Made by a program: the position numbers and the translations under genes
DNA from: Solimicrobium silvestre
Lineage (GTDB): Bacteria; Pseudomonadota; Gammaproteobacteria; Burkholderiales; Burkholderiaceae_D
Length of the DNA stretch: 49,953 bases
NCBI RefSeq assembly: GCF_002976435.1
Contig: NZ_PUGF01000033.1
Coordinates: 1 to 49,953, forward strand
Direction of reading: 5' to 3'
Shown: positions 1 to 8,207 of the stretch, piece after piece
Numbering within the stretch: position 1 is the stretch's first letter
Layout of the letters: every line of letters starts with the position of its first letter
The notes under the pieces: model-generated
What the model was told of the DNA's origin: nothing
Seen by the model: only the letters and a program-made list of their open reading frames with translations
The model's database searches: none

Positions 1-38
1 TTTGCCAAATCCAGTCCAATTGCAGTAATATTTTCCAT
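1..38 (-). CDS. IS110-family transposase, N-terminal codons only (runs off the left edge)
   Basis: The reverse strand reads MENITAIGLDLAK from an ATG at 38, preceded by a purine-rich GAGGGGAAG ribosome site. IS110-family DEDD transposases typically start this way: an Ile/Val-Gly-x-Asp-x-Ala-Lys strand carries the first acidic residue of the RuvC-like domain. Only 13 codons are inside the window, so the family call rests on a short motif. These enzymes act with a bridge RNA encoded in the element's non-coding end. Confidence 0.55.
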   Translation of the reverse strand, partial: MENITAIGLDLA

Positions 39-125
39 GACGCTTCCCCTCACTTAAGTAGTGTGTTGAAACTCTACTTTGGCACATTGCGATGCCGTTG
101 TGGGCGGGAGGCGTCCATTACATTA
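39..125 (-). mobile_element. Non-coding end of the IS110-type element (approximate limits)
   Basis: This stretch lies directly upstream of the transposase start. From about position 124 the sequence (AACCTACGAAACTG) matches an intergenic sequence found again at 8141-8154 next to a hairpin repeat, so the element's edge probably lies just before it. In the IS110 group the upstream non-coding end encodes the bridge RNA, so one may be here. I could not draw a convincing secondary structure by eye, and the boundary is inferred from the repeat only. Confidence 0.35.
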
Positions 126-273
126 ACCTACGAAACTGCAGCCTTCGCATCACAAAAAAGTGAACCTAATATTGCGACTACAAGGATGACAATTATTCCA
201 ATCGATTCAAAATGTCGAAACTTACTTAAATTCATATGGAAATCTCTATTGAAGTTAGCCCGCGTACGGATTA

Positions 274-306
274 GGGTGTATTACGCTGTCTACTAATACC
301 TCCTAC
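274..306 (+). repeat. REP hairpin, single arm of the REPIN-like family
   Basis: The sequence runs from TAGGGTGTATTACGC to a CTAC foot and is followed by the family's tail TTATTACAGGC. The last bases of the family spacer (TACGGATTA) precede it, so this is the right half of a REPIN whose left half is missing. It lies just downstream of the WG-repeat gene's stop. Confidence 0.6.
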
Positions 307-325
307 TTATTACAGGCAACACCGG

Positions 326-1726
326 CTATTCACACGTGCAACTAGGTTCTTTTACACAATAGCCTATGCCAGCATCGATATTGGGATCTGGAATATGAAC
401 GATGCCCTTTGTGCATACTGCTTTTTTTGTTGCTGGACATCTTGCTGAACAATAAGTACTACAAAAATCTGTTTTTTCAGCATTGCAAGAGTGTTCCGGC
501 AACGTTGTGTTGGAATAAATAGTTTGGTTTTCTATCCCTTTAATTTCAACTTTAGCTAAACCAAATTCATTGAATTCACCTGCATTATCAAATTGCGGGC
601 TGATGATCGGCGCGCCCATTTTGTTGATATATCCAAATTTTCCATCTAATTGAGCCGGAGCAATGCCATTACTGGAAAAGGAACCTGCGTAAATAAACTG
701 AGCTGAGATCGCAAATTCTCCCTTGGTATTAAGGTATCCCCACAGTCCATTTAATGACACTGGGGCGAGCCCGTCTTTCGAAAAACCACCGGTTGAACCA
801 TATATGGGTTCTATAACAATTTCTCCCATTAAATTCATGAACCCATGTTTTAAATTTTCTCTATCCTGTATTTGAATGAAACCATTGGAATACCCAGCTA
901 AAATATATTTATCCATATTCAAGTATGGAATGAACTTTCCAAGTTGATCTATAAAGCCACAGCTCTCTTTAATGCATGCACGAGCATAATTTCCTGGTAT
1001 CTCTGTACCAAATCCATACGCAGTTGAAAAGTCTGTGGGAATAACGATTTCACCAGATTTATTGATGTAACCCCATTTATCCTCAATTTTTATTGGAGCT
1101 AAGCCATTCAAAGAAAATCTATAAGCCTTATCGAATTTAATTGGAATAACAATAGTTCCTTTTTGATCGATAAATCCCCATTTCCAATTTGATTCCACTA
1201 AAGCGAGGCCATCGTCAAAAAAAACTGTCACATCATGGAATTGAGGTTGGATTACCCATTGTCCGTGTTTGTCAATATAACCCCATTCATCACCCTTCAC
1301 GGCAGCTGCTAGCCCTTGTGATGAAAACTGAACGTGTCTTAAAAATTCCGAGTGATAAAATTTTATTTCAAATTTAGGTTCAATAGCATACGCACCACTC
1401 GAATCTATGTAACCCCAGTAATTTCCAACCTTTACTGCCGCAAGATCGTTGATCGCAAAATCACCTGCATCCTCGAACTTAATTGAAATTACAACCTCAC
1501 CTTTCGTATTAATAAATCCAGCTCTTCCATTTAAATGAACTACAGCCAATCCATTTTTAGAGAATTCTCCAATTTGATCGTAAATTGGTTTTACTACAAG
1601 ATCACCCTTTTCATTAACCAATCCGAATTTTCCTAGCTTCGGCAACCTAGGCGAGATAGCATTCACTGAAGAAATCGTAATAAAAGTTAAAAATATTAAA
1701 ATCGCGAAAAATGATTTTGATTTCAT
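326..1726 (-). CDS. WG-repeat secreted protein with Cys-rich tail
   Basis: The 466-residue protein has an N-terminal signal peptide (hydrophobic residues about 5-23, ending ISSVNA). About nine WG (KWG) repeats follow over residues 30-400, each with a Gly-Leu-Ala-x-Val strand and a W/F-G-[YF]-I-[DN]-x-x-G core. The last 60 residues hold about ten cysteines, which would suit disulphide bonding outside the cytoplasm. WG repeats form beta-rich scaffolds and have no single known activity; many such proteins sit in accessory regions. Three central repeats are degenerate. Codon use is AT-rich, unlike the hut and kyn genes further along. The exported scaffold role is inferred. Confidence 0.75.
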   Translation of the reverse strand: MKSKSFFAILIFLTFITISSVNAISPRLPKLGKFGLVNEKGDLVVKPIYDQIGEFSKNGLAVVHLNGRAGFINTKGEVVISIKFEDAGDFAINDLAAVKVGNYWGYIDSSGAYAIEPKFEIKFYHSEFLRHVQFSSQGLAAAVKGDEWGYIDKHGQWVIQPQFHDVTVFFDDGLALVESNWKWGFIDQKGTIVIPIKFDKAYRFSLNGLAPIKIEDKWGYINKSGEIVIPTDFSTAYGFGTEIPGNYARACIKESCGFIDQLGKFIPYLNMDKYILAGYSNGFIQIQDRENLKHGFMNLMGEIVIEPIYGSTGGFSKDGLAPVSLNGLWGYLNTKGEFAISAQFIYAGSFSSNGIAPAQLDGKFGYINKMGAPIISPQFDNAGEFNEFGLAKVEIKGIENQTIYSNTTLPEHSCNAEKTDFCSTYCSARCPATKKAVCTKGIVHIPDPNIDAGIGYCVKEPSCTCE

Positions 1727-1840
1727 TGAGATGTGGTTATTGTTAATAGATATGATTTAAGTCTTGTCTTGAATAACTATCGTCCGACTGACTCCTTCAT
1801 ACCGCAAGTCGAAATTCAAGAAATTTCACTACAAATATTT

Positions 1841-2344
1841 TCAAACTTCAATATTGATTTCTCTCTCTGCTGGGCAAAGCTTAAAGTATTGCCGTGAATT
1901 TACTGAAAAGAAAAATGAATACATCCAATAAGCAAGCGGAAGAAGAAATACCAAAATCGTAGCAAAGTAAACAAATTCATACCTTTCAGAAATCGCGCTT
2001 GGATTTATAAATATCATCGGCATTATTTCCGGCAGCATAGTAGCCCCAATGAATACAAGGCCTAGAATTCTTCCGATTTTTGAACGTTTATGCAAAGATA
2101 TCAGCAACACGACCAATATAAAAATTATGGCAAGTTGAACTCCAAATCTCACTATTACGGACATTCCAAATTGAGCTAGCGATTCATGATTTATCATCCG
2201 AATACTCATTCTCACAATCCCCATTAAAAACGCAAGGAGGAAAACGGAAGCTAATATTTGCACCAACAGAACTGATTTTGGTTTTTTGGGTACCTGTTCT
2301 GAAATAATATTGGATGGCTTGGAATTTAATGAGGTTTCATTCAT
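1841..2344 (-). CDS. Hypothetical four-helix membrane protein
   Basis: This 167-residue protein is not recognised. The start is set at the ATG at 2344; an upstream TTG at 2389 would add 15 residues with no better ribosome site. After a polar N-terminus of about 20 residues there are hydrophobic segments at roughly 24-50, 65-93, 102-124 and 130-152, so it is probably an inner-membrane protein with four helices. Basic residues (HKRSK) lie between helices 2 and 3. It follows the WG-repeat gene on the same strand with a 115-nt gap, so co-transcription is possible but unproven. Confidence 0.5.
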   Translation of the reverse strand: MNETSLNSKPSNIISEQVPKKPKSVLLVQILASVFLLAFLMGIVRMSIRMINHESLAQFGMSVIVRFGVQLAIIFILVVLLISLHKRSKIGRILGLVFIGATMLPEIMPMIFINPSAISERYEFVYFATILVFLLPLAYWMYSFFFSVNSRQYFKLCPAEREINIEV

Positions 2345-2680
2345 TATGATGTTTTTATTTTTTAAAATAGTTAGTTGAAATCGCCGCAAATATTTTACTT
2401 GAATAACGTGGAACTAGTTTCCATTTGTCGGTTTCACGCCTTGAGCAATTCAGCTCATAGGTTGGACTACCAATTTAAATTTTCATTTTTTTCTCAATCG
2501 TGCCCTTACCGTGCAACTTTGAAGCAGTAAGTACACCTCCCGAAACACTTAAATTCAAATTTCCAATATTTATGCCGCTGATCTTTTACTCTCTCGTATG
2601 AAATTACAATAGACTAACTGCCCATGAGCGACCAATGAACCATGGCGCGCATACGACACCAAAAATTAATACAAAATGGC
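2345..2680. other. Intergenic, no gene seen
   Basis: About 340 nt of AT-rich sequence between the membrane protein and the Sel1 gene. No ORF with a credible start, no REP copy and no clear terminator was seen. It presumably carries the promoter of the downstream minus-strand gene. Confidence 0.4.
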
Positions 2681-3991
2681 TTATTTGAGAATATCCTGCT
2701 CAGGCTTTGGACAAGCACCGACAAAAGTCGCAATCCTGTCAATCTTGCTTTCACCTACCGCCGTTATCGGCGTGACGAGCAGCCATGGCGCTCCAAAATT
2801 TGCGTATGACTTATAGTCATACTGGTCATCAGACGAACGGGATCTTGTTCGTGATACTCGTAGCGAATAAATGGGCACGCTACTTTGCACATTTAAGGTG
2901 GACGCCAACTCCGTATCCGTTTCTGAAACACTTCCAGGCTGCAGTCCAACTTTTCCATCTATTAGTTGCGGCCAAAATTTCCCTTGCGGCAAACTACTGG
3001 GCCGAGTTACGCACACGGTCTTTTCGGCATAACAAGATTTATTCACTATGCTACTTTCAGTGATGTGCTTATCTACTATATAGCTTTGAATTTTCCACAA
3101 ACCTGGCTTCAAAGGAAGCTCCGCGCTGGCTCGCGCTACGGAATAGTCGGTATCGTTTTGTTCGCACGGCGTTTGCACACCAAACCGCATCATAGTCAAT
3201 TGGGATTGCGCTAAAGCGTACCCCTGCTCTGTCGCTTTTTGATACCAATGCTCAGCGTTACGATAACTCTGCCCTATACTGTCGCCGCCAAATTCTTGCA
3301 GGAATCCCAGCTTAAATTGTGCTGACGGCAAATTTCTCCATGCAGCTCTGGCGTACCAGTCACCCGCTTTTCCTAAATCTTTTTTCACTCCCAGACCGTA
3401 TTCGTACAGCACACCTATATTGTATGCAGCCGCTTCCGGCGTAAGAGAAATTTTGTGGTTATATGCACCTGGAGGTAACGGTATAACCACTCCAGCAGCC
3501 TTGGTGTACCAAGCAAGAGCTTGCTGGTAGCTTTGCTCCACTCCACCGCCAATGGCATACAGAATACCCAAATGAAATTGAGCATCAGCAAACCCTAGGT
3601 CAGCAGCCTTGCGATACAAAAAGGCCGCTTGTTTATAATCTTGCGCTACGCCTTGACCATTTTCATACATTGATCCGAGCTTGTCTTGCGCACTTACTTC
3701 TCCTTGATTGGCCGCTTTTTGATACCAAGATATCGCCTTGGAGTAATCCATATCCAAGCCCCGCCCATATTGGTAAAGCATACCCAAAATCACCTGTGCT
3801 TTGACATTTCCGCTCAAGGCAGATTCTTTATACAACTGCGCTGCTTTCGTATAGTCCTTATCAGCGTAGTACCTTTCGGCATCGTCAAGATCGTTCGCCA
3901 AGACAGAACGAGTCAATAACGCGAATACCAGTCCTATTGCGAACAATCTCCAAATTATTATCGCGAAATTTTTAAAATTTCCCACATCCAC
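2681..3991 (-). CDS. Sel1-like repeat protein (SLR/TPR-like), secreted
   Basis: The 436-residue protein has a hydrophobic N-terminus (about 10-32) likely to be a signal peptide. Five to six Sel1-like repeats follow over about 38-270, with the LGxxYxxGxGVxxDYxxAxxWYxKAAxxG pattern clearest near residues 70-170. The C-terminal 150 residues contain three cysteines and a PGLW motif like that of DUF3617 proteins. Sel1 repeats mediate protein-protein contacts. The start is uncertain: GTG at 3991 lies almost on the AGGAG, and GTG at 3985 is better spaced. A degenerate REP-tail copy and a broken small gene lie upstream. Confidence 0.75.
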   Translation of the reverse strand: MDVGNFKNFAIIIWRLFAIGLVFALLTRSVLANDLDDAERYYADKDYTKAAQLYKESALSGNVKAQVILGMLYQYGRGLDMDYSKAISWYQKAANQGEVSAQDKLGSMYENGQGVAQDYKQAAFLYRKAADLGFADAQFHLGILYAIGGGVEQSYQQALAWYTKAAGVVIPLPPGAYNHKISLTPEAAAYNIGVLYEYGLGVKKDLGKAGDWYARAAWRNLPSAQFKLGFLQEFGGDSIGQSYRNAEHWYQKATEQGYALAQSQLTMMRFGVQTPCEQNDTDYSVARASAELPLKPGLWKIQSYIVDKHITESSIVNKSCYAEKTVCVTRPSSLPQGKFWPQLIDGKVGLQPGSVSETDTELASTLNVQSSVPIYSLRVSRTRSRSSDDQYDYKSYANFGAPWLLVTPITAVGESKIDRIATFVGACPKPEQDILK

Positions 3992-4082
3992 TCCTAATCA
4001 CTATTGTTTAAGTCAGCTCGTTGGTCTGACAACTCGTAACCTGTAATCTGAAATGACTTGCAATCTTAGGATGTATTACAGG

Positions 4083-4314
4083 CTACGCTGGCTCTTTGGA
4101 TAATTCCTTATCCGGCATTTTTAGCATCTGCATCAACTTGTCTTGCATCTCGTCAGGTGTAAAAGAAAAGGGGGGATTCCCGCTTAGTTGAAGCTTGATT
4201 CTGGGTATTATTCCCGCTATTTACCGTCGATCCAATTTGATCGTTTTGAGCTATCGCCGCATTAAATGGGACGAATACCATTAGGCATAGCGATGCTAGA
4301 AACATTGATCTCAT
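4083..4314 (-). pseudogene. Small secreted protein, apparently frameshifted
   Basis: From an ATG at 4314 the reverse strand encodes a good signal peptide (MRSMFLASLCLMVFVPFNAA then IAQ). That frame ends at a stop at 4153-4155 after 53 codons. A second frame carries a protein-like continuation, SGNPPFSFTPDEMQDKLMQM, through LKMPDKELSKEPA to a TAG at 4083. A frame change around 4210-4225 would join them. It may be a recent pseudogene, a sequencing error or an intact 53-residue peptide. The last codons lie in the REP-family tail. Confidence 0.4.
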
Positions 4315-4359
4315 CGATGATTGACCTGTTTATTTCAAATATTCAAATTGCCGGGTAAC

Positions 4360-4875
4360 CTACCTGGCTTCTGAAGGCACGTTGTCGCGCCGATTAATTG
4401 CTCGTTGTAGCATCATGCGAGACAGGAGTTTATGAAACGGCATGATGGTACACAAGTAGACTCTTCCAAAGAGACTGTTAATTTTAACCAAGGTTGAAAT
4501 CGTCACTTCCGATCCCTTCAGACTAGGTTGAATGCTTATCCAAATCCGAAAATCCAGATGCTTGTCGTCACCACCAACGACGACTTCAGCGCCCGTATTT
4601 GAAATAATCGGAAACACGTCAATCTTCCCCATCCCGCGATCGCTAAAGTCAATACTTGCCCTTAGTCCGAACGGCGCCACGATTCTGTTACGCAAGGTCA
4701 TCAGACATCTGGCCATGTGTGGCGGATCGGCGAACGCGGCGCGCGCTGCTTGTGCGGCGTCGACGTAGGTTCGATCTGCCTGACCGGAATAACCATCGGC
4801 AAAATCAATGTGCGACAATCCCGACGCACGAATTGCCGCTGTCGGCGCGGGAATCAACAAAACTTTGTTTGTCAT
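4360..4875 (-). CDS. DUF2867-family protein
   Basis: The start is set at the ATG at 4875 (MTNKVLLIPAPTAAIRASGL), giving 171 residues, the usual size of the family; the longer frame upstream has no support. It matches DUF2867, whose members often occur fused to or beside SDR-type NAD-binding proteins. The Asp-rich early segment (HIDFADGYSG) and a C-terminal [VI]xxxMPFHKLLxRxML helix fit the family. The function is unknown. It is likely cytosolic. The gene stands alone, with the GFA-like gene 227 nt upstream on the same strand. Confidence 0.65.
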   Translation of the reverse strand: MTNKVLLIPAPTAAIRASGLSHIDFADGYSGQADRTYVDAAQAARAAFADPPHMARCLMTLRNRIVAPFGLRASIDFSDRGMGKIDVFPIISNTGAEVVVGGDDKHLDFRIWISIQPSLKGSEVTISTLVKINSLFGRVYLCTIMPFHKLLSRMMLQRAINRRDNVPSEAR

Positions 4876-5102
4876 GAGTATCCTCTGAAAATATAGTGCG
4901 GTTAAAATCTTGAAAATATACAGCTTCGATTTCTCAGTTCTGAAAAATAAAGATCCGCGCAACTGTCTCCTTGCCGTTTTTTGCCGTTCAGATTCTACAT
5001 GACGGTTGTCGTTTGTAAACATGCATGACCAACATGGGTCATTTAAAGATGGGAACCTACGAGCTGATTGCAAGTTATTACAGGTTACAAGTTGGACAAA
5101 TG

Positions 5103-5492
5103 TCAGCAATCGATAAAGGTCCAGCTATCCGCGCCATCGAAGTGGCGCACCCTCACTGACTCTTGCAGACCGGGGTCAAAATTATTTAGATTCACACCAT
5201 GCCTGGCTCCCAGCTCTCTATCAATGGGTTCCCAGTGCGTTGCGCAGCCGCATATTTTGCATCGGATTATCCTTAGAGTTTTGTCACCCCAGACATAGTC
5301 AGTTGTATTCTCCGGGTGCCCCTCGATGCGAACCGTTCCGAATGGATAGTAAGACCACAGACCGCCCAACCGCCTGCAAAGCGAACAGTTGCATTTTGTT
5401 GCTACCTCCGGCATCGAAGGTAGCGTCAAGCGCACCGCGCCACAGTGACAAGAACCTTGCAGTATGGGTAAATTTGACGTTTCTTCAGTCAT
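5103..5492 (-). CDS. GFA/CENP-V domain zinc protein
   Basis: The 129-residue protein has the cysteine pattern of the glutathione-dependent formaldehyde-activating (GFA) family: CHCGAVR near residue 15, CNCSLCRRLG near 34 and CKICGCATHW near 77. These ligands bind two zinc ions in the founding member. Most bacterial homologues of this length have no proven formaldehyde activity, so the substrate is left open. The ATG at 5492 has a strong AAGGAG eight bases upstream. It is followed on the same strand by the DUF2867 gene. Confidence 0.8.
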   Translation of the reverse strand: MTEETSNLPILQGSCHCGAVRLTLPSMPEVATKCNCSLCRRLGGLWSYYPFGTVRIEGHPENTTDYVWGDKTLRIIRCKICGCATHWEPIDRELGARHGVNLNNFDPGLQESVRVRHFDGADSWTFIDC

Positions 5493-5612
5493 GTTGCGAC
5501 TCCTTATTAAATTAAATTCCCTAACTCATATTGGCTGTCTGCTTTTTTATAGCTGGGCGCGGGCGCCCGGCGGGTAAGTGCCGATTCCGAGCCTTCGCTA
5601 TAAAACACCGAT

Positions 5613-5666
5613 CAACTCCAAACCTGCGCATTGCAGCCTTTCATCAAAGAAGCACAGCTCGTATGT
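5613..5666. repeat. 54-bp exact direct repeat, copy 1
   Basis: This segment (CAACTCCAAACCTGCGCATT onward) recurs without a mismatch at 7959-8012. On the reverse strand it can be read as TYELCFFDERLQCAGLEL, followed in this copy by IGVL and a stop, so it may be the displaced 3' end of a gene not present here. Confidence 0.8.
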
Positions 5667-5754
5667 CGTAATAGCAAAACGTATTACACCAATTTCTTAA
5701 TCAACATAATTCGTCGTTACATCACCAACTCGTAATCTGTAATGACTCGCAATC

Positions 5755-5876
5755 GTAGAGTGTATTAGCCAAAGGCGTAATACACCAAACAGTTAATCAA
5801 CTTAAATGCTTCTTAACTATACTTATCGATGATTTTCTGAAAATGGTGCATTACGCCTTTGGCTAATACACCCTAC
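5755..5876. repeat. Complete REPIN-like element, copy 1 (122 bp)
   Basis: Two inverted REP hairpins, 5755-5787 and 5844-5876, each start at a GTAG foot (read inward). Each has a GGTGTATTA(C)GCC-AAA-GGCGTAAT-CACC stem-loop. The arms match over 28 bp with one mismatch and flank a 56-nt spacer beginning AAACAGTTAATC. The GTAG foot next to an imperfect hairpin is the known signature recognised by RAYT transposases. Conserved outer flanks (ACTTGCAATC left, TTATTACAGG right) recur at other copies. Confidence 0.85.
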
Positions 5877-5928
5877 TTATTACAGGTGACGCTGGCTACG
5901 CTTACAGGTTACGCGTTATAGGGATGGA

Positions 5929-5990
5929 GTCTGTGCATGCACAGACCGTTCCACAGGTGAGTTGCATGCAACTCAAAACCCCTGCTACAC
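5929..5990. repeat. Double-palindrome repeat, copy 1
   Basis: It contains a perfect 18-bp palindrome GTCTGTGCATGCACAGAC (5929-5946), then CGTTCCACAGGT, then a 16-bp palindrome GAGTTGCATGCAACTC (5959-5974), then AAAACCCCTGCTACACC. A second copy at 29304-29370 keeps the same frame around different palindromes. Confidence 0.75.
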
Positions 5991-6022
5991 CGTAATACGC
6001 TTCGCAATTAGCGCCCCACTAA
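5991..6022 (-). repeat. REP hairpin, alternative stem type
   Basis: Read on the reverse strand, the sequence GGCGCTAATTGCGAAGCG continues to a TATTACG end. It is the same type as the intact hairpin at 10182-10212 next to the RAYT remnant. The GTAG foot is altered here to GTGG. It ends just before the stop of the 367-residue membrane protein. Confidence 0.6.
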
Positions 6023-6029
6023 GTACAAG

Positions 6030-7133
6030 CTACTTTAGTCTTGCAATAAGTCCATCGAACAAAGAAAACACTGGCTCTACGCCATAGCCAGCCAGGAATG
6101 CGAGGGCAAGGGGTTGCAGGTTGGCCTTGGTTGATAGATCGGTGAATAGTCCAATCACCACACCCATCAGCGCGCCCAAAGCTATACGAACCAGGTTTCG
6201 AACTGGTGAAGTGGTTGTAAATGTTGTGCTCTTAATTTGTTCAGAAGTGAAGCGCAACACATAGGCCAAAGCACCAATGCTTCCTAGGAACACAGGCAAG
6301 AGAAACTGCAGTAAGATGCCAGAAAAAAGGCGAGCGCGGTCTGATGCCAAAGAGGCTAGGGTTGAGGTAATGATAACGTTCTGCTGGGCGGTGTCACATC
6401 TATTGATCCAGTCGCTCAAGTCACCGGACTGCAACGAACCTGATGAATTTTTGAATCTAGGTAGGATTTCGGTCAAGAATTCGCCCGACGCGTACAGCCG
6501 AGTCGACTCAAGATTCAAGGCGTCTATATCGTGAATAATATTGTTATAAGAAGCTGTTTCTCCATCTGTCCATTCGTGCTGCTTGCCATCCTTTCCGAGC
6601 ATCTTGGGAGCAAGCAAATCGCATTTTGCGCGCAAATCTACCGAGGATACCTGAAGTGTCTTCGCCTTCTTATCCAAGTCATCCGAGAGATTGGTATAGA
6701 TCCAAGTAATGAGTTGGAATCCAACAATGATGCCTAAAAGTGCCAAGAGTCCCACTGTATAGCGACGTGAACTTCTCTCCCCCAAAGACTCATTGATTGG
6801 CGCACGCCAAAACCTGATCCGAAACCGCAGTGGAATGTTTCGGTGCTCAGCACTAAGACCATCCACTGTCACAGGCTTAATAAGGGAACACAGGGCGTTG
6901 AAGGCAGACCAAAATTCTTCAGAGGTGGTTGGTGACCACGTCTTCTCAATCTGCGCTTGTCGTGCCTTTGCAATTGCAACTACAAGTGCCTTGTCGAGGT
7001 CCGTGACGTTCTCGGCCGCGAATCGGATCAACGGACCGCTTTGACCCAGCGCCACCTTCTCTGCATCAGAAGGAAGCCCGACCTCGTTCGCTTCCGAAGG
7101 TTTAGTTACGTTTGTCGGTGAGTCAATTTCCAT
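6030..7133 (-). CDS. Hypothetical multi-helix membrane protein with periplasmic domain
   Basis: This 367-residue protein is not recognised. It has a soluble, Ala/Thr-rich N-terminus of about 120 residues and one transmembrane helix near 127-147 (VGLLALLGIIVGFQLITWIY). An extramembrane domain of about 125 residues with a short coiled-coil tendency follows. Three more hydrophobic segments lie near 273-293, 312-330 and 337-355. This looks like an inner-membrane protein with a central domain on one side. It starts at ATG 7133 after AACTTC with a weak ribosome site. Both flanks carry REP copies, so it seems a single-gene unit of the island. Confidence 0.6.
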   Translation of the reverse strand: MEIDSPTNVTKPSEANEVGLPSDAEKVALGQSGPLIRFAAENVTDLDKALVVAIAKARQAQIEKTWSPTTSEEFWSAFNALCSLIKPVTVDGLSAEHRNIPLRFRIRFWRAPINESLGERSSRRYTVGLLALLGIIVGFQLITWIYTNLSDDLDKKAKTLQVSSVDLRAKCDLLAPKMLGKDGKQHEWTDGETASYNNIIHDIDALNLESTRLYASGEFLTEILPRFKNSSGSLQSGDLSDWINRCDTAQQNVIITSTLASLASDRARLFSGILLQFLLPVFLGSIGALAYVLRFTSEQIKSTTFTTTSPVRNLVRIALGALMGVVIGLFTDLSTKANLQPLALAFLAGYGVEPVFSLFDGLIARLK

Positions 7134-7271
7134 TGAAGTTCTCCAGGTTGGTGGCTCTTATGTCCCAAGCAATTATGCATGAACCGCTTCATCAATGGGT
7201 ATACGTTGATAACCGCTGCACGTGCTAGTTTTCCGACCATGGCAGCAGATAGGTCGCGATACGCCTAGCGC

Positions 7272-7372
7272 GTAGGGGGTATTAGCTGACAGCGCAATAC
7301 ACCAAACAGTTAATCTACTTAAATGCTTCTTGACTATATTTATCGATGATTTACAGATTAGGGTGTATTACG
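7272..7372. repeat. REPIN-like element, copy 2, right arm truncated
   Basis: The left REP starts with GTAG at 7272 and reads GGTATTAGCTGACAGCGCAA; the spacer is conserved. The right arm stops after GGTGTATTACG at 7372, where TTTTGAACTGCCCCC begins. The same 15-mer truncates the left arm of the copy at 11665. Confidence 0.75.
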
Positions 7373-7394
7373 TTTTGAACTGCCCCCAAAATTT

Positions 7395-7835
7395 TCAGCC
7401 AGTGCTTTCAGGTTTATCCCGGAAGGTATTCGGGTAATTCTCCCGCAAAAATCGCACTGCGGGATCGAAATTGGTTTGATACCAACCCAATTTCACACAG
7501 GAACCGTCTTCAAACTCAAGCTTTGCGGTCGCCTTATTTGTCATATTTAAGACCAACAAAACATTTTGCAACTGACTGAGTTTAAATTCCCGTTGTCCCA
7601 GCCAGCCAAATACACGTTTTACTATTATGACGCTTTCGTAGACTTCACAGGTCAACGAAAATTGGTATATCCCAGCCAAGCAAAGAAGAAAAGAAACACC
7701 AATTTTTGCAACGCCAACGGAGTGAGCTTCAGGGGAATGTAATCCGTACACAAATAACGCACCACAAAAGACGCACCCAAAGAGGCATAGAGCAAGTGGC
7801 CAAGGAGACCTTAATGTAAAGGAAATACTATTCAT
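7395..7835 (-). CDS. Small membrane protein with a PH-like C-terminal domain
   Basis: The start is taken at ATG 7835 (MNSISFTLRSPW), giving 146 residues; a TTG at 7850 is the alternative. Two hydrophobic helices span about 8-30 and 37-57. A soluble beta-rich domain with the pattern of bacterial PH-like membrane proteins (EVYESVIIVKRVFGW) follows. Such domains sit at the cytosolic face of the membrane and their roles vary. I do not recognise a named family. The gene lies between a truncated REPIN and a hexanucleotide repeat tract. Confidence 0.5.
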   Translation of the reverse strand: MNSISFTLRSPWPLALCLFGCVFCGALFVYGLHSPEAHSVGVAKIGVSFLLCLAGIYQFSLTCEVYESVIIVKRVFGWLGQREFKLSQLQNVLLVLNMTNKATAKLEFEDGSCVKLGWYQTNFDPAVRFLRENYPNTFRDKPESTG

Positions 7836-7890
7836 GTTTGGTAGATGCAATTTAGATTTTTCATTCGCTCACTATATCTTGCTGAATTCG

Positions 7891-7940
7891 GTCTTTGTCT
7901 TTGTCTTTGTCTTTGTCTTTGTCTTTGTCTTTGTCTTTGT
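7891..7940 (+). repeat. Hexanucleotide tandem repeat (GTCTTT), 8.3 copies
   Basis: Fifty bases of perfect GTCTTT repeats lie about 55 nt upstream of the PH-like membrane gene's start. On the reverse strand it reads as alternating Thr-Lys in the frame that continues the 54-bp repeat at 7959. Perfect short tandem repeats such as this change length by slippage. Confidence 0.95.
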
Positions 7941-7958
7941 ATTTTTACTATAGATGAG

Positions 7959-8012
7959 CAACTCCAAACCTGCGCATTGCAGCCTTTCATCAAAGAAGCA
8001 CAGCTCGTATGT
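7959..8012. repeat. 54-bp exact direct repeat, copy 2
   Basis: Identical to 5613-5666. Here it runs straight into a TTGGGCT hairpin at 8009-8039, whereas copy 1 runs into a REP-like stretch, so the repeat ends at the same base before two different palindromes. Confidence 0.85.
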
Positions 8013-8143
8013 TGGGCTGGAGCTTCACCAGCCCAACATTCTTTAATTAATCATGACGATCATTGAATACATACATCGCCAAGTAATTTGGTGTTTTGCG
8101 TTTTTTACTGTTGAGTGTTGGGCTGATGAAGCTCCAGCCCAAC
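8009..8143. repeat. Pair of TTGGGCT/AGCCCAA hairpins
   Basis: Two hairpins share the motif. The first, ATGTTGGGCTGG / CCAGCCCAACAT, spans 8009-8039 with a 7-nt loop. The second, GTTGGGCT / AGCCCAAC, spans 8117-8143. The same family occurs at 21508-21529, 28057-28075, 37281-37309 and 47309-47339, always intergenic. Confidence 0.75.
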
Positions 8144-8175
8144 CTACGAAACTGTAATGTGAATGACTTGCAATC

Positions 8176-8204
8176 GTAGTGTGTATTAGCGTAACACACC
8201 CTAC
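8176..8204. repeat. Minimal REP dimer
   Basis: GTAG and CTAC feet enclose TGTGTATTAGCGTAACACAC with no spacer, so this looks like a REPIN collapsed to its outer hairpin. It is preceded by the family's outer flank ACTTGCAATC and followed by TTATTACAGGC, which here supplies the stop codon of the HD-domain gene. Confidence 0.65.
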
Positions 8205-8207
8205 TTA

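Noticed and set aside
63-296. Plus-strand ORF of 77 codons
   Set aside because: It lies across the IS110 non-coding end and a REP arm; no ribosome site or protein-like pattern.
7845-8066. Plus-strand ORF with Cys-Leu repeats
   Set aside because: It is read through the GTCTTT tract and the 54-bp repeat with no credible start.
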